DNA of 64,000 nt from Labilibacter marinus (GTDB taxonomy: Bacteria > Bacteroidota > Bacteroidia > Bacteroidales > Marinilabiliaceae): NCBI RefSeq assembly GCF_001659685.2, contig NZ_LXYE02000018.1:1-64000 (forward strand), read 5' to 3'. Each line of letters begins with the position of its first letter. The stretch's first letter is position 1. This document shows, in pieces, positions 1 to 8,171 of the stretch. The translations under genes were made by a program, and so were the position numbers. The notes under the pieces were generated by a model. The model was not told where the DNA came from. It saw nothing but the letters and a program-made list of their open reading frames with translations, and made no database searches.

Positions 1-356
1 TAGAATTGGTATTAAAGGGTGTTTGAGAGTTGTACAGATTCTGTTAACAAGGTGAAATACCAATTAAATAGTTTATTTGAGCTGCAGGGTAAGTATATAG
101 TTATCATCCCACACGCAAGGATAGCAAATGCAGCGCCAACTTAATAGCTAAGTTTTATACTTGTTTATCCTGTCTGCAACACTTGAGACATGATTTACAA
201 GATGAACATGATTAAAACGAATTACATTTGCACTAACAGAGTAAGCATTGATCTAATCCACTATCAACCTATTGACCTAACCACCCTACTTACCTTCTAC
301 AAATAATAATTAAAACAACCTTAACAAGCAGATACAAGCATGGTTAATGTGGCACC
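1..356. other. Gene-free stretch at the window start
   Basis: No credible coding sequence is visible in this 356-base stretch; the longest open frame at the very start closes by about position 56 and could be the tail of a gene lying outside the window. One perfect Bacteroidota-type -7 element, TACATTTG, sits on the plus strand at 223-230, but nothing recognisable follows it before the convergent lipoprotein gene, so it may be fortuitous. Confidence 0.4.
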
Positions 357-773
357 TTAGCGTGCAGTTCTCCCTCTCCTGACTAATACAATACCATATT
401 CTCTTTCGATAAATAGGAAGTAATAATACAGTTGATAATTTAAGTCTATGCCATAATCTATTTGCGCGCTATAATCAATTTGGGTTTCATAAAAATCACC
501 GTACCGTATTGGATTACTATGTCTAATATTCCACTCTGTTACATATCGCATGTTCCAATTTTGGTAATATTCGTTACTATAGAATTCTTTGGCTGGTTGG
601 GTGGCCAAAAAACTATTATATCTAACATCAAAAATAATCAGTTCATACTCTGTTGAATCCTTAGCCGCTTCGTTTATTTGCGCCGTTTCTGTATCTCCTT
701 TTGCAACAGGTTTTGTAGTATTACATGCCAAAGCAATAAACAGAATAATAATGATCACAGGAAGATTTCTCAT
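357..773 (-). CDS. DUF6146-like lipoprotein
   Basis: A 138-residue predicted lipoprotein. It begins with a short hydrophobic signal ending in a lipobox (LFIALAC, Cys17), so it should be lipidated and exported to the outer or inner membrane. The mature part is rich in Tyr, Asn and Asp and has the pattern YELIIFD...YYQNWN.RYVTEWN...RYGD...IDYGIDLNYQLYYY. I recognise this as the Bacteroidota family annotated DUF6146; its function is unknown. The ATG start sits directly before the signal sequence. It is a single gene, downstream of and on the same strand as carA but separated by a strong terminator, so it is probably transcribed independently. Confidence 0.75.
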   Translation of the reverse strand: MRNLPVIIIILFIALACNTTKPVAKGDTETAQINEAAKDSTEYELIIFDVRYNSFLATQPAKEFYSNEYYQNWNMRYVTEWNIRHSNPIRYGDFYETQIDYSAQIDYGIDLNYQLYYYFLFIEREYGIVLVRRGRTAR

Positions 774-809
774 GGTAAATAGTTTTGGTGATTAGTTAAA
801 GGTACAAAA

Positions 810-858
810 AAAGCCCCAAGATAAAATCAAGGGGCTTTGTAGATTCCGAAAGCGGAAT
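810..858 (-). terminator. Intrinsic terminator after carA
   Basis: The arms AAAGCCCC (810-817) and GGGGCTTT (831-838) form an 8-bp stem. On the minus strand the stem is followed by seven T residues, giving a strong Rho-independent terminator for carA. A second perfect hairpin, ATTCCG-AAAG-CGGAAT (843-858), lies immediately after the carA stop codon, so the transcript end carries two stacked hairpins. Confidence 0.85.
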
Positions 859-860
859 AT

Positions 861-1967
861 TTATTTTTTATATTCTTCAATCAAGCTAATAAAATCATCG
901 AATAAAAACTCGGTATCCGTTGGACCAGAAGAAGCTTCTGGGTGAAACTGAGTAGAGAAGAATGGTTTAGACTTGTGCTTGATACCTTCGTTACTTTTGT
1001 CGTTGATATGTACAAATAAAGGTTCCCAATCGTCTGTTAACGAATCATTATCTAATGCATAACCGTGGTTTTGCGAAGTAATAAAACAGTTATCAGTACC
1101 TACTTTAATTACTGGGTGATTATGGGCACGATGTCCATACTTTAATTTGTATGTGCTACCTCCAGAGGCGATACCTAACAATTGATTTCCTAAACAGATA
1201 CCAAAAATAGGCTTACCAATTTCTATTGCTTTTTTGATATGCTCCACCGTAATTGCACACATTTCTGGGTTACCTGGTCCATTAGAAAGCATGATACCAT
1301 CATAATCCTCTTGTGTAAAATCGTAATCCCAAGGCACTACTGTTACTGTAGTATCTCTATTTAAAAGACAACGTAAAATATTGTATTTTGCTCCTGTATC
1401 TACTAAAACAACTTTATTTTTTCCGTTTCCGTAAACCTTGCGCTCTTTAGTACTCACTTGAGCTACCAAATTATCGAAGTTAGGATCGTACTGCTCGATA
1501 TCTTTATCTTCATCAACAATTATCTTACCTAACATAGATCCTTTTTCTCTCAGGATTTTAGTTAAGGCACGCGTATCGATATCGAAAATACCTGGAATTT
1601 CATTTTGAATTAACCACTCACGTAATGAGTTCTCAGCATTCCAATGGCTATATTCAAATGAGTAATCAGAAATTATTAGTCCAGAAATATGAATCTGATC
1701 TGATTCATAAAACAAAGGAATTCCATGTTCGTCTTTACCATTTTTAGGCACTCCATAATTACCAATTAAAGGGTAAGTAGAGACTAAAATCTGACCTTTA
1801 TACGATGGATCTGTTAAACTTTCAGGATAACCTGTCATTGCGGTGTTGAAAACAACCTCACCAGCAATTGATTTATGATATCCAAACGACTTTCCTTCAA
1901 AGACAGTTCCATCTTCGAGCACCAACTTAATTCCTTTTACTTCAGGCATAACATCAAGATAATCCAT
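861..1967 (-). CDS. carA: Carbamoyl-phosphate synthase, small (glutaminase) subunit
   Basis: A 368-residue protein of normal length for CarA. It hydrolyses glutamine and passes ammonia to CarB to make carbamoyl phosphate for arginine and pyrimidines. The N-terminal CPSase small-chain domain (about residues 10-150) has the typical GEVVFNTAMTGYPESLTDPSY stretch. The class I glutamine amidotransferase domain (about 185-365) shows the nucleophile Cys in GICLGNQLLG and the His and Glu of the triad in QFHPEAS. The ATG follows a clear -7 box at 2033-2040. The gene is the last of the minus-strand biosynthetic block but is separated from the citrate synthase gene by a terminator, so it is its own transcription unit. 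Its partner carB lies about 15 kb away on the other strand. Confidence 0.97.
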   Translation of the reverse strand: MDYLDVMPEVKGIKLVLEDGTVFEGKSFGYHKSIAGEVVFNTAMTGYPESLTDPSYKGQILVSTYPLIGNYGVPKNGKDEHGIPLFYESDQIHISGLIISDYSFEYSHWNAENSLREWLIQNEIPGIFDIDTRALTKILREKGSMLGKIIVDEDKDIEQYDPNFDNLVAQVSTKERKVYGNGKNKVVLVDTGAKYNILRCLLNRDTTVTVVPWDYDFTQEDYDGIMLSNGPGNPEMCAITVEHIKKAIEIGKPIFGICLGNQLLGIASGGSTYKLKYGHRAHNHPVIKVGTDNCFITSQNHGYALDNDSLTDDWEPLFVHINDKSNEGIKHKSKPFFSTQFHPEASSGPTDTEFLFDDFISLIEEYKK

Positions 1968-2032
1968 TATTTTATGTTGGAGATTTATTTTGCAGTATCT
2001 GCTAAGTCAAACTCCAATTTTTATATCGGGCG

Positions 2033-2040
2033 CAAAGGTA
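2033..2040 (-). promoter_or_regulatory. Promoter -7 element of carA
   Basis: On the minus strand this reads TACCTTTG, a perfect match to the Bacteroidota -7 consensus TAnnTTTG, followed by GC. Transcription would begin near 2027, leaving a leader of about 60 nt before the carA ATG. No clear TTTG -33 element is seen. Confidence 0.6.
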
Positions 2041-2246
2041 GTAAATAAATATATTTCCCACTAATAAAAGATTTAAAAATGCATATATATTAACTATATT
2101 CTAACATTATGAATAAATATACACTACGGAAATACGTAAGAGGAAATAGTAATTTACAAATGCATCGTAGAAGTTATAATGATGCACATAATATAGGTAG
2201 GGAGTTTGCATATAACAATCTACACAAAGCAAAAATTTAAACGTAA
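2041..2246. other. A/T-rich gap between citrate synthase and carA
   Basis: Between the carA promoter and the citrate synthase terminator there is no supportable gene. The only open frame, 62 codons on the minus strand, runs through the terminator hairpin and has no family resemblance. A weak inverted pair TGCATC/GATGCA is present near 2160-2187, without a U-tract. Confidence 0.5.
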
Positions 2247-2285
2247 AAAAGGCTGTCTGATCTTTTCCCCCACAGACAGCCTTTT
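2247..2285 (-). terminator. Terminator after the citrate synthase gene
   Basis: The arms AAAAGGCTGTCTG (2247-2259) and CAGACAGCCTTTT (2273-2285) form a perfect 13-bp stem with a 13-nt loop. The minus-strand reading ends in TTTTTT, placing it 24 nt after the citrate synthase stop. It also ends in T residues on the plus strand and could act in both directions. Confidence 0.85.
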
Positions 2286-2308
2286 CATTACCCAATCAAC
2301 AAAAACAC

Positions 2309-3649
2309 TTATCTCGATTCCAAAGGAAGATAAGTAGATCGATCAATTACACACTTGTATGCCGGACGAATAATACGACGGCTCGAGAATGTAACCTCCT
2401 CTATACGATGTGCTGCCCATCCTGCGATTCTGGCAACAGCAAATATTGGAGTATATATTTCTTTAGGGATTTTGATACATTCGTATACAAATCCTGAATA
2501 AAAGTCAACGTTAGCGCAAATTACTTTGGCATTTTCACCTTTAAACTGATAGAATACTTCTGGTGCTAATTCCTCGATAAGTTCGTACAATTTAAACTCA
2601 TCCATTCTACCTTTTTCATCCGCTAATTCTCTTGCTTTCTCTTTTAATAGAACGGCACGAGGATCAGATAAAGTATAAATAGCATGACCAATTCCGTAAA
2701 TTTTACCTGTTTGATCAAATGCTTGCTTGTTTAATAATTTCAATAGGTATTCAGAAACTTCTTTTTTATCGCTCCAATCCTTAACGTTTTCTTTGATATT
2801 ATTCATCATATCAATCACCTTAAGGTTTGCACCTCCATGTAGTCCACCTTTAAGAGAACCTAATGCAGCAGCAATGGCAGAATAAGTATCTGTTTGAGCA
2901 GAACTTACCACTCTGGTAGTAAATGAAGAGTTATTACCACCACCATGCTCAGCGTGAATAACCAACGATAAATCAAGCAAATCAGCTTCAAGCTTCGTAT
3001 AATCTTTTCCTTTTAACATATAAAGGAAATTCTCCGCTAAACTTAAATGCTTTTGTGGGTGACGAATAATCAAAGATTTACGCTGGAATGAATGACGCAT
3101 TCCGTAGTAAGCATAAGCTACAATAACTGGAAACTTAGCAATTAAGCTAATGGCTTGTTTCATTAAATTCACTTCGCTAAAATCTTCAGCATCTTCGTCG
3201 GCAGCATACAGACCTAATACAGATCTAGCTAGCATATTCATTACATCACGTCCACGTAATGAAAGAATCATATTTTTAGAGAAGAATGGAGGTAACTCAC
3301 TTTGTTCTGCCAAATACTCAGTAAAATCAGTTAATTCTGTTGAGTTTGGAAGCTGACCTGTTAATAACAAATAAGCTGTTTCTTCAAAACCATGACGACC
3401 AGTTGAAAGGAATCCTTTAGATAGGTCTTTAAGTTCAATACCACGATAGTAAAGCTCACCCTCTCTTGGGATTAACTTACCATCTTTGTTATCGTATCCA
3501 ACTACATTACCTATATGAGTTAAGCCAACCAGTACACCAGAGAAATCCGAATTACGCAAGCCCCTCTTAACACCCATTTGGTCAAAAAGTCCTTTTTCGA
3601 TTTCACATGATTGTACGGCCATCTTAGCCAAGTTTTCCAATAATACCAT
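2309..3649 (-). CDS. gltA: Citrate synthase
   Basis: A 446-residue citrate/2-methylcitrate synthase-family protein that condenses oxaloacetate and acetyl-CoA. The three catalytic regions are visible: the first active-site His in HAEHGGGNNSSF (about 235), the second in GIGHAIYTLSDPRA (about 320), and the catalytic Asp in NVDFYSGFVY (about 387), followed by the GWAAHRIEE motif. The gene starts 9 nt after the argH stop and is evidently cotranscribed with it, which is unusual for a TCA-cycle enzyme. The link may be supply of 2-oxoglutarate (glutamate) and, further on, succinyl-CoA for the succinylated arginine route; that is inference. A methylcitrate synthase role cannot be excluded from sequence alone, but no prp genes are nearby. 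Confidence 0.93.
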   Translation of the reverse strand: MVLLENLAKMAVQSCEIEKGLFDQMGVKRGLRNSDFSGVLVGLTHIGNVVGYDNKDGKLIPREGELYYRGIELKDLSKGFLSTGRHGFEETAYLLLTGQLPNSTELTDFTEYLAEQSELPPFFSKNMILSLRGRDVMNMLARSVLGLYAADEDAEDFSEVNLMKQAISLIAKFPVIVAYAYYGMRHSFQRKSLIIRHPQKHLSLAENFLYMLKGKDYTKLEADLLDLSLVIHAEHGGGNNSSFTTRVVSSAQTDTYSAIAAALGSLKGGLHGGANLKVIDMMNNIKENVKDWSDKKEVSEYLLKLLNKQAFDQTGKIYGIGHAIYTLSDPRAVLLKEKARELADEKGRMDEFKLYELIEELAPEVFYQFKGENAKVICANVDFYSGFVYECIKIPKEIYTPIFAVARIAGWAAHRIEEVTFSSRRIIRPAYKCVIDRSTYLPLESR

Positions 3650-3658
3650 ACTTCTATT

Positions 3659-4993
3659 TTATTTCTTACTTAAAGTGTTAATTGCCTCATTAACTTTTTT
3701 AAAGTTAAACTCGTTAATGATGCCTTCCATTTTTAGTTTCACCTGAGGGTTACACAGATTACCTATGGTTCCTTCGTGTGAATGTTCAACGGTTAATTCT
3801 GGTTCAAATTTTCCTTCCTCAATCATCCCTCCAATTTGCTTGTATGCATCTCTAAAAGGTACACCTTGCAAAACCAGTTTATTCACCTCTTCAACACTAA
3901 ATGCATATTTGTACATTTCGTTGTTGAGAACATCTTTTGTAATCGAGATATTATTTACCGCAAAAGTAGCTAAGTCTAAACAACTTATTAGCTCATCAAA
4001 GGCAGGTAAAAAAGTCTCTTTTATCAGTTGAAGATCTCTGAAATATCCTGTAGGAAGATTTCCGGTAATCATTCCAATGGAATCAGGAAGAGCCTGCAAT
4101 TGATTGCACTTTGCTCTAATCAACTCAAAAACGTCAGGATTTTTCTTGTGTGGCATAATACTCGACCCAGTTGTCAACTCATTAGGCAAGCTTAAAAATC
4201 CAAAATTCTGACTCATATATAAACAAGCATCTGTAGCAAATTTTCCCACCGTATAGGCAACAGAACTTAACGCCATAGATACATTTTTCTCTGTTTTCCC
4301 TCTTCCCATTTGGGCATAAACTACATTGTAGTTCATATTGTCAAAACCTAAGAGGTCGGTTGTCATCTGTCTGTTTAAAGGAAAACTACTTCCGTAACCA
4401 GCCGCTGCTCCTAATGGATTTTGGTTGGTTATTTTCCAAGCAGCCTTTAACATTTGCATGTCATCCGTCAAGCTTTCTGCATATGCACCAAACCATAATC
4501 CAAATGACGATGGCATAGCTACCTGTAAATGCGTATACCCCGGAATTAAACAGTCTTTATAATTTTCACTTTGAGTTTGTAGTGCCTCAAAAAACTCTTT
4601 TACAGCTTCTACAACCTCTTCAATTTTACTTCGGATAAACAATTTAAGATCCAATAGAACTTGATCATTTCTAGATCTTCCGCTATGCACCTTTTTTCCC
4701 ACATCACCCAAACGCTCTGTTAACATCATCTCTACCTGCGAGTGCACATCTTCAACACCATCTTCAATTTTAAAATTGCCAGCTATTGCATCGGCGTATA
4801 TATTTTGAAGTTCTACTAAAAGCTCTTCAAGCTCACTTTTTTCAAGTAAACCTACGCTTTCTAGCATCGTAATGTGAGCCATGGTGCCAATAACATCAAA
4901 AGGAGCAAGGTAAAGATCCATTTCTCGGTCTTTGCCAACTGTAAAGCTTTCTACTTTATCGTTTACTTTTATTCCTTTATCCCAAAGTTTCAT
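3659..4993 (-). CDS. argH: Argininosuccinate lyase
   Basis: A 444-residue argininosuccinate lyase, which splits argininosuccinate into arginine and fumarate, the last step of arginine synthesis. The fumarase/aspartase superfamily signature GSSIMPHKKNPD is present (about residue 275), with the catalytic Ser in the flexible loop just before the MPHKKN core. The N-terminal SGRSRNDQV and PGYTHLQ motifs are the other conserved active-site regions. The ATG start is preceded by a promoter at about 5128-5159, so argH and the following citrate synthase gene can be transcribed apart from the upstream arg genes. Confidence 0.97.
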   Translation of the reverse strand: MKLWDKGIKVNDKVESFTVGKDREMDLYLAPFDVIGTMAHITMLESVGLLEKSELEELLVELQNIYADAIAGNFKIEDGVEDVHSQVEMMLTERLGDVGKKVHSGRSRNDQVLLDLKLFIRSKIEEVVEAVKEFFEALQTQSENYKDCLIPGYTHLQVAMPSSFGLWFGAYAESLTDDMQMLKAAWKITNQNPLGAAAGYGSSFPLNRQMTTDLLGFDNMNYNVVYAQMGRGKTEKNVSMALSSVAYTVGKFATDACLYMSQNFGFLSLPNELTTGSSIMPHKKNPDVFELIRAKCNQLQALPDSIGMITGNLPTGYFRDLQLIKETFLPAFDELISCLDLATFAVNNISITKDVLNNEMYKYAFSVEEVNKLVLQGVPFRDAYKQIGGMIEEGKFEPELTVEHSHEGTIGNLCNPQVKLKMEGIINEFNFKKVNEAINTLSKK

Positions 4994-5127
4994 TCAATAT
5001 AATTTTCGCACAAAAATACTTCAAACACATTCGTAAATGATTGTATTTTATAGATGTTAAGCCCCAATATTTAATGGTGGTAATTACGGATTGTTAATTG
5101 CGTTATCCTTGTTTCTTATAATTGAGG

Positions 5128-5159
5128 CAAATATAATTTAATAAACTTACAAATTCAAA
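5128..5159 (-). promoter_or_regulatory. Promoter for argH and gltA
   Basis: On the minus strand a -33 TTTG (complement of 5156-5159) is separated by 20 nt from a -7 TATATTTG (complement of 5128-5135), a full match to the Bacteroidota promoter pattern. The predicted start is near 5122, leaving a leader of about 130 nt before argH. Confidence 0.65.
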
Positions 5160-5194
5160 TTAACTTTTCATTTTTATGACATTTGTCACATTTT

Positions 5195-6277
5195 TTAACT
5201 TTTACTATAATCTCTTATCTCTAAGCCATTTAGAAGCTCATAATAGATCTTAACACCTTCTTTAATTTCACTTAATTTAATATACTCATCAGCCGTATGC
5301 GATCGAGCAGAATCTCCAGGTCCCATTTTTAAAGTAGTAAAACTCATAAGAGCCTGATCTGAAGTGGTTGGCGAACCATAATAAGTCCTTCCTATTTCTA
5401 ATCCTCTATTTACTACAGGATGATCTAGCGGTATATACGAGCTATTTAAACGAGTACTTCTTGGCGTAGCTGTACACTTTACTTTGCTCTGAATAATATC
5501 CGCAGCTTGTTGGTTGCTATACTTCTCATTAAGTCTCACATCAACTACAAATTTACACGAATCAGGAACCACATTATGCTGCGTTCCTGCATTAATCTGA
5601 GAAACCGTCATTTTCACAGGGCCAAAAAGATCAGAAACCTCTGGGAATTGATAGTTTTTAAACCATTCAATATCTTGCAGTGCTTCGTATATCGCATTTA
5701 AACCTTCGTCTCTGGCAGCATGACCTGCCTTACCCTTGGCTTCGCAATCCAACACAAGCAATCCTTTTTCGGCCACCGCCATTTGCATTTGCGTAGGCTC
5801 TCCTATAATTCCCAAATCGATAGTGCCAATTTCTTCAAAAAGCTGAGCCACACCATTACGTCCCGAAATCTCCTCTTCCGCTGTAGCGGCATAAACCAAA
5901 TTAAAAGGCTGCTCAGTTTCTGAAAGCAGTAAGAACGTAGCTAGTAAGGAAACCAGTGGCCCCCCAGCATCATTACTTCCCAAACCATACAACACATCTC
6001 CCTCCAAAGTTGGCTCAAACGGAGCGTAAGTCCACTTCGAAGACGGCTTAACGGTATCGATATGCGAATTCAGTAAAATAGTTGGTTTACTATCCACTTT
6101 ATCAGCAGACCAAACCCAAATATTATTCATTTTGCGATTGGTCTTTAATCCTTTGTTTTTAAGAAAAGATTCCATTAAATCAGCAGCAGCATCTTCTTGC
6201 TTGCTCAACGACTCAATGGATATTAATTGTTTCAGAAGTTCAATAACTTCGTTTGCTATGGTCTGAAATTTATCCAT
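5195..6277 (-). CDS. argE: M20 deacylase of the arginine route (probable N-succinylcitrulline desuccinylase)
   Basis: A 360-residue M20-family zinc peptidase. The metal-binding pattern is clear: HID in NSHIDTVKPS (about 71), Asp in GLGSNDAGGP (about 103), the EE pair in ATAEEEISGRNG (about 133), and a later Asp in IGEPTQM. The lid/dimerisation domain follows from about 170 to 280. The family includes acetylornithine deacetylase (ArgE) and desuccinylases. Because the carbamoyltransferase two genes upstream has the succinyl-specific Pro90, this enzyme should remove succinate from N-succinylcitrulline to give citrulline for ArgG; that assignment is inference from context. Its ATG overlaps the argB stop by one base (TAATG), a sign of translational coupling. 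Confidence 0.85.
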   Translation of the reverse strand: MDKFQTIANEVIELLKQLISIESLSKQEDAAADLMESFLKNKGLKTNRKMNNIWVWSADKVDSKPTILLNSHIDTVKPSSKWTYAPFEPTLEGDVLYGLGSNDAGGPLVSLLATFLLLSETEQPFNLVYAATAEEEISGRNGVAQLFEEIGTIDLGIIGEPTQMQMAVAEKGLLVLDCEAKGKAGHAARDEGLNAIYEALQDIEWFKNYQFPEVSDLFGPVKMTVSQINAGTQHNVVPDSCKFVVDVRLNEKYSNQQAADIIQSKVKCTATPRSTRLNSSYIPLDHPVVNRGLEIGRTYYGSPTTSDQALMSFTTLKMGPGDSARSHTADEYIKLSEIKEGVKIYYELLNGLEIRDYSKS

Positions 6278-7056
6278 TATCCGTTTGTTAATAGTGTACC
6301 TGAATTCAAACCACCTTTTAAACCTTGCGTATTGGTTATATTCACTTTTTTAACTCCGCTGTTTAAGGCGTTAAACCCGTTATCCAATTTTGGAATCATA
6401 CCTTCAGCAATAACCCCTGTTGTTTGATGTTCTTTAAAAAGCGAGTGTGTTAAATTTTCAATAACCGCATCGTCATCATCAGGATTGCTTAGCACACCTT
6501 TCTTTTCGAAACAATACACTAAGTTTACACTAAAATGCTCCGCCAATGCACATGCTAAAGACGAAGCCATGGTATCAGCATTGGTGTTTAGCATAATTCC
6601 GTTTCCATCATGCGTAAGTGGAGCTACCACAGGAACCACATTTTTATTAATCAACTCTTTCAACTCCTCCACTTGCACAGAAACCACATCGCCAACATAT
6701 CCATAATCGATATCTTTAACAGGACGTTTTACGGCTTTGATTAAATTCAAATCCGCTCCTGTTAAACCAATGGCATTGGCCCCTTTGGCCTGAAGTGAAG
6801 CAACGATATTTTTATTTACCAAGCCAGCGTACACCATAGTAACCACTTTTAGTGTTTCGATATCAGTAATTCGTCTACCTTCCACCATTTGTGTTTTTAT
6901 ACCTAACTGTTCAGCCACTTTAGTAGCTGAGCGCCCACCTCCGTGAACCAATATTTTCAAACCTGGCAGAGCAACAAAATCAGTTAAAAGTTCTTGTAAC
7001 GATTCTGGTGTTTCAACAACTTTTCCTCCAACTTTAACTATGGTAATATCTTGCAT
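6277..7056 (-). CDS. argB: N-acylglutamate kinase (probably N-succinylglutamate)
   Basis: A 259-residue amino-acid kinase that phosphorylates the gamma-carboxylate of N-acylglutamate. The N-terminal IVKVGGK (nucleotide-binding Lys), LVHGGGRSATKVAEQLG (acyl-glutamate site), and the C-terminal IAEGMIPKLDNGFNALNSGV are the family hallmarks. The frame is open up to a TTG at 7077, but the ATG at 7056 gives the normal N-terminus MQDITIVKVGGK, and the upstream part lies in an 11-bp hairpin, so I choose 7056. It is coupled to the downstream deacylase by a one-base overlap. Substrate preference (succinyl rather than acetyl) is inferred from the neighbouring carbamoyltransferase. Confidence 0.9.
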   Translation of the reverse strand: MQDITIVKVGGKVVETPESLQELLTDFVALPGLKILVHGGGRSATKVAEQLGIKTQMVEGRRITDIETLKVVTMVYAGLVNKNIVASLQAKGANAIGLTGADLNLIKAVKRPVKDIDYGYVGDVVSVQVEELKELINKNVVPVVAPLTHDGNGIMLNTNADTMASSLACALAEHFSVNLVYCFEKKGVLSNPDDDDAVIENLTHSLFKEHQTTGVIAEGMIPKLDNGFNALNSGVKKVNITNTQGLKGGLNSGTLLTNG

Positions 7057-7073
7057 GTTTTTTATATCAAACA

Positions 7074-7110
7074 TCAAGCATCAAGACTAACTAATAGCTT
7101 TGATGCTTGA
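7074..7110 (-). repeat. 11-bp hairpin between argF' and argB
   Basis: TCAAGCATCAA (7074-7084) and TTGATGCTTGA (7100-7110) are perfect complements with a 15-nt loop. There is no U-tract on either side, so this is more likely an mRNA stability or translation-control hairpin just ahead of argB than a terminator. Confidence 0.55.
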
Positions 7111-7147
7111 TTAAATAATTTATCATTTAAACGAAATCTGCAGACTT

Positions 7148-8101
7148 TTACTTCTGCAAAGATTCCAACATTCTTTTAATCACCGTTTGTGCAGAAACAA
7201 CTCTATTAGCCGCCTCTTGAACCACTAAAGAATTTTCACTTTCTATCACACCATCGGTAACAATCATATTTCTTCGAACTGGTAAACAGTGCATAAACTT
7301 GGCGTTATTTGTAAGCGCCATTTTTTCTTCATTCACCGTCCAGTCTTTATCTTCACAAACCACCTGTCCGTAATCTTTGTACGACGACCAGTTTTTAGCA
7401 TAAATAAAATCAGCACCTTCAAAAGCTTTTCTTTGGTTGTGTTCTACCGTAACACCTTCCGTAAACTCATCTGCCAATTCATACCCTTCAGGATGTGTAA
7501 TTACAAACTCAACATCTGATTCTTTCATCCATTCCGTAAAAGAATTGGCTACAGCTTGAGGCAAAGCACGTGGATGTGGAGCCCAAGTCAACACCACTTT
7601 AGGGCGAGCCTTAGTTTTATGCTCTTCGATAGTAATTAAATCGGCAAAAGCTTGCAGTGGATGACGGGTTGAAGATTCTAGACTTATTACAGGAACACCA
7701 GAATATTGTATAAACTGATTGATTACTCTTTCGCTATAATCATCCTCTTTATTTTCGAAAGTTGCGAACGAACGAACTCCAATTAAATCACAATACTGAC
7801 CGATTACTGGAACAGCTTCTTTGATATGCTCTGGCTTATCACTATCCATCACAACACCCATTTCGGTTTCTAACTTCCAGCCATCTTTATTAATATCTAG
7901 CACCATCACATTCATTCCCATGTTCATGGCAGCTTTCTGTGTACTTAGGCGAGTTCTTAAACTAGAATTAAAAAATACCAAAATAATGGTTTTGTTTTTT
8001 CCTAAATCCTGGAATGCGTAGGGATTATTTTTTACTTCAAACGCATCTTTAAGCGCTTGTTTTAAATCCCCTATATCGTCAACTTTTAAATATCTTTTCA
8101 T
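7148..8101 (-). CDS. argF': N-succinyl-L-ornithine carbamoyltransferase
   Basis: A 317-residue transcarbamylase that closely resembles, by memory, the Bacteroides fragilis N-succinylornithine enzyme throughout, for example the carbamoyl-phosphate loop FFNSSLRTRLSTQKAA (residues 43-58), HPLQAFADLITIEE, TWAPHPRALPQAVANSF and FMHCLPVRRNMIVTD. Residue 90, counted from the ATG, is Pro (MDSDKPEH). In the published comparison, Pro at this site gives succinylornithine specificity and Glu gives acetylornithine specificity. The product is N-succinylcitrulline, which explains the absence of a classical ornithine carbamoyltransferase in the cluster and the placement of the deacylase after this step. Confidence 0.93.
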   Translation of the reverse strand: MKRYLKVDDIGDLKQALKDAFEVKNNPYAFQDLGKNKTIILVFFNSSLRTRLSTQKAAMNMGMNVMVLDINKDGWKLETEMGVVMDSDKPEHIKEAVPVIGQYCDLIGVRSFATFENKEDDYSERVINQFIQYSGVPVISLESSTRHPLQAFADLITIEEHKTKARPKVVLTWAPHPRALPQAVANSFTEWMKESDVEFVITHPEGYELADEFTEGVTVEHNQRKAFEGADFIYAKNWSSYKDYGQVVCEDKDWTVNEEKMALTNNAKFMHCLPVRRNMIVTDGVIESENSLVVQEAANRVVSAQTVIKRMLESLQK

Positions 8102-8171
8102 TTTTATAAGTATAAAGATTAAAGTATAAAGACAAAGACCAAATAAGCTTCATCTTCTTGCCAAGCTTACC

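Noticed and set aside
1-356. Small RNA gene driven by the TACATTTG box at 223-230
   Set aside because: No hairpin with a U-tract follows, so there is no support for a transcript end.
2107-2295. 62-codon open frame on the minus strand
   Set aside because: It runs through the citrate synthase terminator hairpin, has no family resemblance and no promoter, so it is treated as noncoding.
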